Shown piece by piece: positions 33,606 to 41,710 of a stretch of DNA of 64,000 bases. Source of the stretch: Rhodocyclaceae bacterium (GTDB lineage Bacteria > Pseudomonadota > Gammaproteobacteria > Burkholderiales > Rhodocyclaceae); NCBI GenBank assembly GCA_020445945.1, contig JAGRFQ010000001.1:1-64000 (forward strand), given 5' to 3'. Both the position numbers and the translations under genes were made by a program. The notes under the pieces were generated by a model, which was not told where the DNA came from, searched no databases, and saw nothing but the letters and a program-made list of their open reading frames with translations. How positions within the stretch are numbered: the stretch's first letter is position 1; each line of letters opens with the position of its first letter.

Positions 33606-34055
33606 TCAAGAGGGCTGATGCGCGCTGCTGTGACGGGCAAGCAGATGGAAGATGTCGCGGTTGGTCCACGACCAGGTGCGTGCCAGCGCCGCGTCGAGCG
33701 GCAGCCATGCCAGCGCGTCGTGCTCGCCGGGGTCGAGCCGCACGGCCGTGTTTTCGGGTACGCACAGGCTGAACACGTGCTCGGTGTTGTGGGTCACCTC
33801 CGGCGCGTAACGCGCGGCCCAGGCGGGCGGAATGGGGTAGCGGTTGGCGAGTCGCCAGTCGATGAGGTCGGCGGCGGCCACCGCCAGCCCGGTTTCTTCG
33901 CGGACCTCGCGCAACGCAGCATCGCGCGGTGTCTCTGCCGCCTCGAGGCTCCCGGTGACCGATTGCCAGAAGCGTGCCGGGGGGCGACGGTGGAGGAGGA
34001 GAAATCGCTGCGCCGGGGTGTGGATGGCAACCAGCACCGACACCGGCCGTTTCAT
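33606..34055 (-). CDS. nudB: Dihydroneopterin triphosphate diphosphatase (Nudix)
   Basis: 149 aa Nudix hydrolase. The Nudix box is GSLEAAETPRDAALREVREETGL, with REVREETG carrying the metal-binding glutamates. FWQSVTGSLE, RYAPEVTHNTEHVFSLCVP and WSWTNRDIFHLL match NudB, which removes pyrophosphate from dihydroneopterin triphosphate in folate synthesis. Its start overlaps the barstar stop by 4 bases. nudB near aspS is a usual betaproteobacterial arrangement; here three extra genes lie between them. Confidence 0.88.
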   Translation of the reverse strand: MKRPVSVLVAIHTPAQRFLLLHRRPPARFWQSVTGSLEAAETPRDAALREVREETGLAVAAADLIDWRLANRYPIPPAWAARYAPEVTHNTEHVFSLCVPENTAVRLDPGEHDALAWLPLDAALARTWSWTNRDIFHLLARHSSAHQPS

Positions 34056-34477
34056 GCCGCGGTGGGGGCGGCGAGAAGTTGCGGGTCGATGAAAACGTGA
34101 AACGCGGTGCCGGCGTCCTGCCAGGCGTCGCAGGCGTCTTCGAGGAGGCGCAGCAGTGTGATGCGGTCTTTTTCACGTGCGGCGCTGCCGCTCAGCAGCA
34201 CGACGAATTGGCCCTCGGGCAGCCATTCCAGATCGGTCAGGCAGTCGTACAGCGCGTCCCAGTTGTGGCCGAACCAGCGCGGCATGTCAAAGGCCCGGGC
34301 GAAGGCGGTGAGGATGTCGGCTTTGCGCGCCGCCTGGGTGAGGGCGATCTCGATGCGATGCGTTGTGCCCGCGTCGGGGCGCAGGGGCAGCGTGGCAAAG
34401 TCGGCTGCGGGGCGCGCCAGCAGGCCGTTGGGGCCGGCGAGGAAATCGGGCGGGAGCGTGTCGGGGGGCGCGATCAT
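34052..34477 (-). CDS. Barstar-family ribonuclease inhibitor
   Basis: 141 aa, ATG at 34477 overlapping the RNase stop. The barstar fold is recognisable from IEIALTQAARKADILTAFARAFDMPRWFGHNWDALYDCLTDLEWL, where the helix-2 region WFGHNWDALYDCLTDL carries the Asp/Trp residues that block the RNase active site, and from FVVLLSGSAAREKD. It is a cytosolic inhibitor that protects the cell from the guanyl-specific RNase encoded directly upstream. Confidence 0.9.
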   Translation of the reverse strand: MIAPPDTLPPDFLAGPNGLLARPAADFATLPLRPDAGTTHRIEIALTQAARKADILTAFARAFDMPRWFGHNWDALYDCLTDLEWLPEGQFVVLLSGSAAREKDRITLLRLLEDACDAWQDAGTAFHVFIDPQLLAAPTAA

Positions 34478-34938
34478 GGGGCGTCCGGGAGGCGCGTGAA
34501 GCTGCGATAGTGGTCGGCGGTGTAGTAGAACACCACGGGTGGCTGGCCGCCGGCGACGATGCGCCGCGCGCCACGGGTGCGTTCGCCAGGCGTCGGCACG
34601 GTGTACTCGCGGTAATAGCCGCGCGGTTTGCCCGGCAGGCGCTTCTCGCGGTTCTGGAACACCGTGCCGTCCTTGCGGTAGGGGAAGGGCCCGCCGCGCT
34701 TGATCAGCGCCAGCGTGTCGATGGCCTCGGCCGGCAGACCGGCGTAGGCGCGCGGCGCGGACTGCGTGATCGCGGGTGAAACAAGGCTCGCCTTGGGTGC
34801 CGGGGCGTCGGCGTTGCAGCCGCTGAGCAGGGCCAGCGCGAACAGCGCGGTGGATGCGATCCGGGCGGGCAGCGATGGCGGTTTGGTGGCGTCTGCGGGT
34901 ATCGCGCCAGTGTAGCAAGGCCCGTCGCGGGGCGTCAC
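34474..34938 (-). CDS. Guanyl-specific ribonuclease (RNase N1/T1/barnase-like), predicted lipoprotein
   Basis: 154 aa; the GTG at 34938 overlaps the upstream stop (GTGA) and no other usual start lies before the hydrophobic segment. The leader ends in a lipobox, ALLSGC, with Cys41; Asn42 follows, so outer-membrane sorting is expected. The RNase domain (about 65-150) has the microbial RNase triad: Glu111 in YREYTVP, Arg125/126 in GARRIVAGG and His143 in ADHYRSF. The downstream barstar is the cognate inhibitor. The n-region is long (about 27 residues), so the real start may lie further in at a rare codon. Confidence 0.82.
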   Translation of the reverse strand: MTPRDGPCYTGAIPADATKPPSLPARIASTALFALALLSGCNADAPAPKASLVSPAITQSAPRAYAGLPAEAIDTLALIKRGGPFPYRKDGTVFQNREKRLPGKPRGYYREYTVPTPGERTRGARRIVAGGQPPVVFYYTADHYRSFTRLPDAP

Positions 34939-36560
34939 ACCTTGACGTTGCTGATGCCGAATTTCACCTGCAGCTTGCGCAGGAAGTCGCCCAGCGCGGG
35001 CAGGCGCGGGTTGGCCGGGTCCTGGCGGCGGACGCGTTCGATGAGCTGGCGCGCCTGGGTGGCGAAGGGGTCGTTCCAGCCCCGGTTTTCGATGTGGCGC
35101 AGCAGCGCGAGTGCGGCGTTGAACAGGACGTGACCGTTGTTCGGCATCTTGCGCGCGGCGTTGAGCATTTCCTCGACCGCGCCGTCGAAGTCGCCCGATT
35201 TGGCCTTCTCGGCGCCCACCGAGACCAGCAGCCGCACCTCCTCGTGAATGCGTTTCTCAAGTGCTTTGGCCAGGTCGCTGCGCCCGCTCGATTCGAGCAT
35301 GTTGCGCGTTTTTGCAATACTGCGCGGGTTCTCCTCGGTGCGCAGGATGTCGAGCACGACGGTGCTGCCTTCGTCCTCCAACCCGTTGTCGAAGCAGGTG
35401 CGTGCCAGCTCGTGTTTGAGGCCGGTGGGCAGGGTGGCGAGGCGGGCAGACGCCTTGAGCGCCGCCTTGGCGGCTGCGCGGGCCTTGTCGCTGTCGCCGA
35501 GCTGCTGGTGGAGCAGCGCCGATGACAGCGCGGTGCACATCTTGCCGGCGTCGGTCGAGCCCATTGATTTGTCGAGGTCGCGCAGTGTCGCGGCGGCGTC
35601 TTCGAGCTTGCCGGTGCCGATCTGCGCGTGCATCAGCGAGAGGTGGTCGGCGGGGTCGCGGAAGTCGGAATACTTGCCTTTGCGCACGACCTCGCTGAGC
35701 ACGGTCTCTGCGGTGCCGGCATCGCCCAGATCGAGCGCGATGTTACCCAGGTGGCGCAGCCGGCCGAGGCGATTGGGAGACACCGCGGTGGCCCGCAGCA
35801 GGACGTCGCGCGCGGGTTCGAGCTGATCGGCGGCCTCGCGCGTGCGCGCCAGCCAGTCGTAGGCGTCGAGAAAATTCTCGTTCTCCTCGACCAGCCCGAC
35901 CAGCAGCACTTCGGCCTGCGAATACTGCTGCTTCATGAACAGCGCCTTGGCCAGCCCGAGGCGGGCCCACGGGGCGGCGTGCCGGGCGAGGACATCGGTG
36001 TAGATGGCCTCGGCCTCGTCGGCCTCGCCGACCGCGACATGCAGCTCGGCGCGCAGGCGCATGAAATCGATCTGATAGTGCGGAAAGCGGCGCTCGGCCT
36101 CGACGCACTCGCGCAGCGCGCCCGGCGTGTCGCGCGCCTCGATGCGGCGGTAGGCGGGCATGAAGGCGGCACGTTTGAGCACCGCGCGGACGATGCGCCG
36201 ATGCAGCGTGTCGGCGGCGAAGGGTTTGAGCACGTAGTCGTTGGGCGCCAGCTCGGCGGCGGAGATGACTTTCTCGTACTGCCGTTCGCCGGTGACCATG
36301 ATGAACAGGGTCTTGAGCGCAATGATGTTGTTGGAGCGCAGGTCTTCGAGCAGGTGCTGGCCGTCCTGGCCCTCGCCGAGGTGGTATTCGCACAGGATCA
36401 GGTCGAAGCTCTGTTCGCGCAGCTTGCGCACCGCGGCCCCGGCCGATACGGCAAGCTGCACACGCTCGATGCCGCTGTCGCCGAGCATGTTGCGCAGCTG
36501 GGTGCGCATGTTCGGGTTGGCTTCGATGACCAGCGTGGTAAGCGGCGAGAGGTCCGGCAT
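34935..36560 (-). CDS. Receiver-domain protein with TPR repeats, degenerate phosphorylation site
   Basis: 541 aa. Residues about 5-125 form a CheY-like receiver: LVIEANPNMRTQLRN, FDLILCEYHLGEGQDGQHLL, IMVTGERQYEKV and DYVLKPFAAD. The phosphoacceptor position holds Glu58 (CEYHLG), where related proteins have Asp, and the first acidic pair reads Glu13-Ala14. The conserved Thr and Lys remain. Residues about 160-520 are TPR-like helical repeats, such as APWARLGLAKALFMKQQYSQAEVLL. It is probably a constitutive or phosphorylation-independent protein-interaction adaptor. The RNase start overlaps its stop. Confidence 0.85.
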   Translation of the reverse strand: MPDLSPLTTLVIEANPNMRTQLRNMLGDSGIERVQLAVSAGAAVRKLREQSFDLILCEYHLGEGQDGQHLLEDLRSNNIIALKTLFIMVTGERQYEKVISAAELAPNDYVLKPFAADTLHRRIVRAVLKRAAFMPAYRRIEARDTPGALRECVEAERRFPHYQIDFMRLRAELHVAVGEADEAEAIYTDVLARHAAPWARLGLAKALFMKQQYSQAEVLLVGLVEENENFLDAYDWLARTREAADQLEPARDVLLRATAVSPNRLGRLRHLGNIALDLGDAGTAETVLSEVVRKGKYSDFRDPADHLSLMHAQIGTGKLEDAAATLRDLDKSMGSTDAGKMCTALSSALLHQQLGDSDKARAAAKAALKASARLATLPTGLKHELARTCFDNGLEDEGSTVVLDILRTEENPRSIAKTRNMLESSGRSDLAKALEKRIHEEVRLLVSVGAEKAKSGDFDGAVEEMLNAARKMPNNGHVLFNAALALLRHIENRGWNDPFATQARQLIERVRRQDPANPRLPALGDFLRKLQVKFGISNVKV

Positions 36561-36636
36561 GGGCGCGTATACAAGGACGGGGGATCTGCCTTTTCTTCGG
36601 CCGTTGCGAGCGGATCTTGAGCGCGCCGGGGGAACG

Positions 36637-36658
36637 AAAAGGGCGGCCGGAGCCGCCC
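36637..36658 (-). terminator. Rho-independent terminator of aspS
   Basis: Perfect 7-base GC stem (36641-36647 with 36652-36658), 4-base loop, followed on the - strand by TTTT (36637-36640). It lies 22 bases downstream of the aspS stop. This separates aspS from the receiver-TPR gene, whose promoter must lie in 36561-36640. Confidence 0.85.
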
Positions 36659-36680
36659 TGTCGGGTGCGTTGCGGGCCGC

Positions 36681-38477
36681 TCAGCCCTTGGCGACCTCGA
36701 CGCTGGTCTCCACCTTCTGGCGCAGGCGGATGTGCAGGTCGCGCAGCTGGCGTTCGTCGACATCGCCCGGCGCGTCGGTCAGCAGGCATTGCGCGCGCTG
36801 GGTCTTGGGGAAGGCGATGACGTCGCGGATCGACTCGGCGCCGGTCATCAGCGTGACCACGCGGTCGAGCCCGAAGGCCAGGCCGCCGTGCGGCGGCGCG
36901 CCGAACTTGAGCGCATCGAGCAGGAAGCCGAACTTGATGCGCGCTTCCTCGTCATCGATGTTGAGCGCGCGGAAGACCTTTTCCTGCACCTCGGCGCGAT
37001 GGATACGCACCGACCCGCCGCCGATCTCCCAGCCGTTGAGGGCGATGTCGTAGGCTTTGGCCAGACATTGGCCCGGGTCGGTGTCGAGCAGATCGACATG
37101 GTCGTCCTTGGGCGCGGTGAACGGGTGGTGGCAGGCCGTCCAGCGCTTGTCGTCCTCATCGTATTCGAACATCGGAAAGTCGGTGACCCACACCGGCATC
37201 CAGTCGGCGCCGTTGAGATGGCCTTTTTCGTGACCGATCTTCACGCGCAGCGCGCCGATGGCATCGTTGACCACCTTGGCCTTGTCGGCGCCGAAGAACA
37301 TCAGGTCGCCATCCTTGGCGCCGGAGCGCTCGACGATGGCTGCCAGGGCGGCGTCGGACAGGTTCTTGACGATCGGCGATTGCAGGCCTTCACGGCCTTT
37401 GGCCACCTCGTTGAACTTGATCCAGGCCAGACCACGCGCGCCGTAGATGCCGACGAATTTGGTGTATTCGTCGATCTCGCCGCGGGTCAGCGCGCCGCCG
37501 CCGGGAATCAGCAGGCCGGCGACCCGGCCGCCGCTGTTGGCCGGACCGGCGAAGACCTTGAAGTCGACGCTCTTCATGACGTCGGTGAAATCGGTGAATT
37601 CGAGCGTGACGCGCAGGTCGGGCTTGTCGGAACCAAAGCGCGCCATCGCTTCGCCGTAGGTCATGCGCGGGAAGGGGCTGGGCAGCTGGACGTCGAGCGC
37701 TTCGGTAAACACGAAGCGGATCAGCGCTTCCATCAGCCCGGTGATGGCGACCTCGTCCATGAACGAGGTCTCGATATCGACCTGGGTGAATTCAGGCTGA
37801 CGGTCGGCGCGCAGGTCTTCGTCGCGGAAGCACTTGGTGAGCTGGTAGTAGCGGTCGAAGCCGGCCACCATGAGCAGCTGCTTGAACAGCTGCGGTGACT
37901 GCGGCAGGGCGAAGAAGTGCCCCGGATGGACCCGCGAGGGCACCAGATAGTCGCGCGCACCTTCGGGCGTGCTCCTGGTGAGCATCGGGGTTTCGATGTC
38001 GATGAAACCGTGCTCGTCGAGAAAGCGGCGGAAGGCCATGCTGACCTTGTAGCGCAGCATCAGGTTGTGCTGCATGTGCGGACGACGCAGGTCGATCACG
38101 CGGTGGGTCAGGCGGGTGGTCTCCGACAGGTTGTCGTCGTCGAGCTGGAACGGTGGCGTGGCCGAGGGGTTGAGCACCTCGATGTCGTGACACAGGACTT
38201 CGATCTCGCCGGAGGTGAGGTTGGCGTTTTCGGTGCCGGCCGGGCGGCGGCGGACCTTGCCGGTCATTTTCAGCACAAACTCGTTGCGAATCGATTCGGC
38301 CACTGCAAACATGTCGGCGCGGTCGGGGTCGCACACGACCTGAACCAGCCCTTCGCGGTCGCGCAGGTCGACAAAGATGACCCCGCCGTGGTCGCGGCGG
38401 CGATGCACCCAGCCGCACAGGGTGACACTCTGATCGAGATCGGCGGCAGTCACCTGACCGCAGTAGTGAGTACGCAT
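36681..38477 (-). CDS. aspS: Aspartyl-tRNA synthetase
   Basis: 598 aa class II synthetase, full length for the bacterial type with the GAD insertion. The N-terminal anticodon-binding OB domain is [23 protein letters not shown]. Motif 2 lies in [23 protein letters not shown], and motif 3 is [10 protein letters not shown]. It charges tRNA-Asp in the cytosol; many betaproteobacterial enzymes also mischarge tRNA-Asn for GatCAB, which cannot be decided here. The DUF502 and FmdB genes directly upstream form a conserved betaproteobacterial cluster. Confidence 0.97.
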   Translation of the reverse strand: MRTHYCGQVTAADLDQSVTLCGWVHRRRDHGGVIFVDLRDREGLVQVVCDPDRADMFAVAESIRNEFVLKMTGKVRRRPAGTENANLTSGEIEVLCHDIEVLNPSATPPFQLDDDNLSETTRLTHRVIDLRRPHMQHNLMLRYKVSMAFRRFLDEHGFIDIETPMLTRSTPEGARDYLVPSRVHPGHFFALPQSPQLFKQLLMVAGFDRYYQLTKCFRDEDLRADRQPEFTQVDIETSFMDEVAITGLMEALIRFVFTEALDVQLPSPFPRMTYGEAMARFGSDKPDLRVTLEFTDFTDVMKSVDFKVFAGPANSGGRVAGLLIPGGGALTRGEIDEYTKFVGIYGARGLAWIKFNEVAKGREGLQSPIVKNLSDAALAAIVERSGAKDGDLMFFGADKAKVVNDAIGALRVKIGHEKGHLNGADWMPVWVTDFPMFEYDEDDKRWTACHHPFTAPKDDHVDLLDTDPGQCLAKAYDIALNGWEIGGGSVRIHRAEVQEKVFRALNIDDEEARIKFGFLLDALKFGAPPHGGLAFGLDRVVTLMTGAESIRDVIAFPKTQRAQCLLTDAPGDVDERQLRDLHIRLRQKVETSVEVAKG

Positions 38478-38527
38478 GAGTTGGATTCCGTAGTAAAACG
38501 CTTGGCGGCCAGGCCGCGAATTATGTG

Positions 38528-39148
38528 CTAGTCAGCCGGGGTCACCGAGGCGGGCACCCGCTTGACGGGCGATACGACGCCCATCGAAATGATGTATTTG
38601 AGGGCTTCGTCGACGCTCATGTCGAGCTCGACCACGTCTTCGCGCGGCACCATCAGAAAGAAGCCCGAAGTGGGGTTGGGCGTGGTCGGCACATAGACGC
38701 TGATGTAGTCGCCCGACAGGTGTTGTGCCGCATCGCCGCCGGGCTTGCCGGTGAGAAAAGCGATGGTCCATGCCCCGGTGCGCGGGTATTGCACCAGCAA
38801 GGCCTTGCGAAAGGCGTGGCTCGAGCTCGAGAACAGGGTGTCGGAGACCTGTTTGACGCTGTAGTAGATCGACTTGACCACCGGAATGCGCGACAGGAAG
38901 CTCTCCCACAGACGCACCACGCGCTGGCCGAACACGTTGGCGCCGATCAGCCCGGTGGCGAGAATGATGAGCAGGGTGATGGCGACGCCCACGCCGGGGA
39001 TGTCGAGGCCGAGGAAGGCTTTCGGTTGCCACCCCTCGGGTATCCACAGCAAAATCCGGTCGAGCGTGTTGATGATCCACGCCAGCAGCATGAAGGTGAT
39101 GGAGAGCGGGATCCAGATCAGCAATCCGGTGACGAAGTATTTTTTCAT
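38528..39148 (-). CDS. DUF502-family inner membrane protein
   Basis: 206 aa with two N-terminal membrane helices (about 4-27 and 52-74): [22 protein letters not shown] and [21 protein letters not shown]. The remainder is a soluble domain with [29 protein letters not shown] and [21 protein letters not shown], hallmarks of DUF502. Function unknown; commonly encoded beside fmdB and aspS. It follows fmdB by 9 bases. Confidence 0.92.
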   Translation of the reverse strand: MKKYFVTGLLIWIPLSITFMLLAWIINTLDRILLWIPEGWQPKAFLGLDIPGVGVAITLLIILATGLIGANVFGQRVVRLWESFLSRIPVVKSIYYSVKQVSDTLFSSSSHAFRKALLVQYPRTGAWTIAFLTGKPGGDAAQHLSGDYISVYVPTTPNPTSGFFLMVPREDVVELDMSVDEALKYIISMGVVSPVKRVPASVTPAD

Positions 39149-39157
39149 TCAGCGTTG

Positions 39158-39439
39158 TCAGTGGCAGGCACAGCCGCCGCCGCACGTGCCGGCGTCACTG
39201 CTGCTGCCCGCACTTTCCTTGGATGCAGCGGCCTTGGCTGCCGGGGTGGCCGTCGAGCCGCCCTTGAAGTCGGTTGCGTACCAGCCGGTGCCCTTGAGCT
39301 GAAAACCGGCCGCAGTCAGTTGTTTGCGGTAGGTCGCGGCACCGCACGCGGGGCAGTCGGTAAACGGGGCGTCACTCATCTTTTGCAGATGCTCTTTCTC
39401 GACACCACAACTTTCACAGCGGTAAGCGTAGATGGGCAT
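39158..39439 (-). CDS. FmdB-family zinc-ribbon protein
   Basis: 93 aa. The N-terminal zinc ribbon is MPIYAYRCESCGVEKEHLQ ... FTDCPACGAATYRKQL, with two CxxC pairs (Cys8/Cys11 and about Cys30/Cys33), followed by GFQLKGTGWYATDFK. The C-terminal tail is Ala/Ser-rich and ends in a Cys/Gly cluster, GTCGGGCACH, which might bind metal. The role of FmdB-like proteins is not settled; the old name refers to a formamidase regulator. The 126 bases upstream (39440-39565) hold a 10-base palindrome at 39506-39515 and nothing else I can name. Confidence 0.92.
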   Translation of the reverse strand: MPIYAYRCESCGVEKEHLQKMSDAPFTDCPACGAATYRKQLTAAGFQLKGTGWYATDFKGGSTATPAAKAAASKESAGSSSDAGTCGGGCACH

Positions 39440-39565
39440 GACAAGCTCCAGAAAATCAAGCGCGTAAGTCTATCGTATCGACGGGACACGGGAAAGCTGG
39501 CCGCTGCGCATGCGCGACCATTCCCCTGCCCTAGCTGGGGGCGGGCGCGGCGTTTTAAACCCCGC

Positions 39566-40408
39566 TCAGAACAGGTTCAGATACCGGGCGTTGATCGCGT
39601 CCCCGAAGAACAGGGCGAGCAGCCCGGCGGCGGCAAGATAGGGGCCAAACGGGATGGGTGTGTTCCTGCCGTGACGCGAGAACAGGATCAGGCCAATGCC
39701 GATTACCGCGCCGACCACGGAGGACAGCAGGATGGTCAGCGGCAGCATCTGCCAGCCGAGCCACGCCCCGATGGCCGCCAGCAGTTTGAAGTCGCCGTAG
39801 CCCATGCCCTCCTTGCCAGTGGCCAGGCGAAAGAGCTGAAACACCAGCCACAGGCTCATGTAGCCCGCGATCGCGCCGATCACCGCGCTGGGCAGCGGTG
39901 TGTAGGTATGGCCGAGGTTGAAGATCAATCCGATCCACAGCAGCGGCTGGGTGATTGCATCGGGCAGCAGCTGGGTGTCGAGGTCGATGCACGCCAGGGC
40001 AAGGCTGGCCCAGATGAAGATCAGCGCGCCGACGGTCGCCAGGGTGTAGCCAAAGCGCCACGCAGCGGCCGCCGACAGCGCCGCGGTGGCGATCTCGACC
40101 AGCGGATAGCGCTTGCCGATCGTGGCCTGGCAGTGCCGGCACCGTCCCCGCAGCGCGAGATAGCTGATGATCGGGATGTTGTCGCGCGCGTGGACCGCGT
40201 TGCCGCAGTGCGGGCAGCGCGAGCGCGGCGTGGCGAGATTGAAGCGCGTCTGTTCGGGCGCATCCTCACCCCGCAGCTCGGCGGCTTGCGCCGCCCATTC
40301 GCGCTCCATCATCACCGGCAGGCGGTGGATGACCACATTGAGGAAGCTGCCAACGAATAGCCCGAGCAGGCCGACCAGGGGGACGAGGAGTGCGCTTTCC
40401 TGAAGCAT
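39566..40408 (-). CDS. pilD: Prepilin peptidase / N-methyltransferase
   Basis: 280 aa polytopic aspartic protease that cleaves and N-methylates type IV prepilins. The N-terminal methylase domain has FVGSFLNVVIHRLP and two zinc CxxC pairs (CPHCGN and CRHC). The two catalytic aspartates lie in ACIDLDTQLLPDAI and GYGDFKLLAAIGAWLG. Length is normal. It is the third gene of a pilB-pilC-pilD run. Confidence 0.96.
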   Translation of the reverse strand: MLQESALLVPLVGLLGLFVGSFLNVVIHRLPVMMEREWAAQAAELRGEDAPEQTRFNLATPRSRCPHCGNAVHARDNIPIISYLALRGRCRHCQATIGKRYPLVEIATAALSAAAAWRFGYTLATVGALIFIWASLALACIDLDTQLLPDAITQPLLWIGLIFNLGHTYTPLPSAVIGAIAGYMSLWLVFQLFRLATGKEGMGYGDFKLLAAIGAWLGWQMLPLTILLSSVVGAVIGIGLILFSRHGRNTPIPFGPYLAAAGLLALFFGDAINARYLNLF

Positions 40409-40457
40409 AGAAGACCGGTCAATGCGCCCGGCCGCGGCGGCCGGGCCGGATCAGCGC

Positions 40458-41693
40458 TTAAACGACTGCGCCGAGTTTGAAAATCGGGAGATACATGGCG
40501 ACCACGAGCCCGCCGATGACCGTGCCGAGGAAGACCATGATGATCGGCTCGAGCAGCTGGGAGAGCCCGGCAACCGCGTCGTCGACCTCCTGCTCGAAGA
40601 AATCCGCCACCTTGGCCAGCATCGCGTCAAGCTGGCCGGACTCTTCGCCGATCGACACCATCTGGACCACCATCGTGGGGAAGACCTTGACCCCCTGCAT
40701 GGCGACGGTCAGGCTGGTGCCGGTGCTGACATCGGACTGGATCTGCTTGGTGGCCATCTTGTAGACGTGGTTGCCCGAGGCGCCACCAACCGAGTCGAGC
40801 GCTTCGACCAGCGGGACGCCGGCGGCAAACATGGTGGATAGCGTGCGTGTCCAGCGCGCGATGGTGGCCTTGCGGATGATTTCTCCGATGACGGGAAACT
40901 GGAGGATCAGCCGGTCCATGGTGTTTTGCGCTTTCTCGGAGCGCCGGTAGGCCATCGTCAGCCCGATGATGATGGCCGCCAGGGCGCCGAAGACGATGTA
41001 CCAGTTCTCCACGAAATAGTCCGACATGGCGATCACGATGAGGGTCGGAGCCGGCAGGTCTGCGCCGAAGTTGGCGAAGACGTTCTTGAATTCGGGGATC
41101 ACGAACAGCATCATCACCGAGATCACAATGCCGGCAACGATGATCACCGCGGCGGGGTAGAAGAGCGCGGATTTGATCTTGCCCTTGATCGCGATGATCT
41201 TTTCCTTGTAGGTGGCCAGGCGGTCGAGCAGGTTGTCCAGAATACCGGCCTGTTCACCGGCGGCGACCAGGTTGCAGAACAGCGCATCGAAATGCAGCGG
41301 GTGCTTGCGGAACGCCTGTGACAGGCTGCTGCCGGTTTCGACATCGTTGCGGATGTCGTTGAGCAGGCGCCCCAGCGACGGGTTGCCGGAGCCCTTGATG
41401 CCGATGTCGAATGCCTGCAGCAGCGGGACGCCGGATTTCATCATCGTCGCCATCTGGCGGGTGAACAGCGCAATGTCCTTGTCGGTGATGCGCCGGCCGC
41501 GCGAGAGTTTGCGTTTCTTGACCTTGGTGACGAGCACGCCTTGCCGACGCAGCGTGGCCTGGACGACCGCTTCGCCGCCGGCGCGCATCTCGCCGCGGAT
41601 GAGTTTGCCTTTCTTGTCCTTGCCTTCCCAGTCGTAGAGCGATTCCTTGGTGGTCGCTGCCGGGCGGCGGGCGGTACGGGTCGCGGTTGCCAT
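40458..41693 (-). CDS. pilC: Type IV pilus inner-membrane platform protein
   Basis: 411 aa, type II secretion F domain in two repeats. The N-terminal YDWEGKDKKGKLIRGEMRAGGE is typical PilC. FTRQMATMMKSGVPLLQAF and WTRTLSTMFAAGVPLVEAL are the two repeated domain starts, and three membrane segments follow (about 175-200, 225-245 and 380-405). It links the PilB motor to the pilin platform. It starts 17 bases after pilB. Confidence 0.96.
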   Translation of the reverse strand: MATATRTARRPAATTKESLYDWEGKDKKGKLIRGEMRAGGEAVVQATLRRQGVLVTKVKKRKLSRGRRITDKDIALFTRQMATMMKSGVPLLQAFDIGIKGSGNPSLGRLLNDIRNDVETGSSLSQAFRKHPLHFDALFCNLVAAGEQAGILDNLLDRLATYKEKIIAIKGKIKSALFYPAAVIIVAGIVISVMMLFVIPEFKNVFANFGADLPAPTLIVIAMSDYFVENWYIVFGALAAIIIGLTMAYRRSEKAQNTMDRLILQFPVIGEIIRKATIARWTRTLSTMFAAGVPLVEALDSVGGASGNHVYKMATKQIQSDVSTGTSLTVAMQGVKVFPTMVVQMVSIGEESGQLDAMLAKVADFFEQEVDDAVAGLSQLLEPIIMVFLGTVIGGLVVAMYLPIFKLGAVV

Positions 41694-41710
41694 GGTCTGG
41701 TGTGCCTCTG

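Noticed and set aside
34052..34938. RNase-barstar pair as a polymorphic-toxin immunity module
   Set aside because: No secretion or delivery domain, repeats or orphan immunity genes accompany it; a tethered RNase with its inhibitor is enough.
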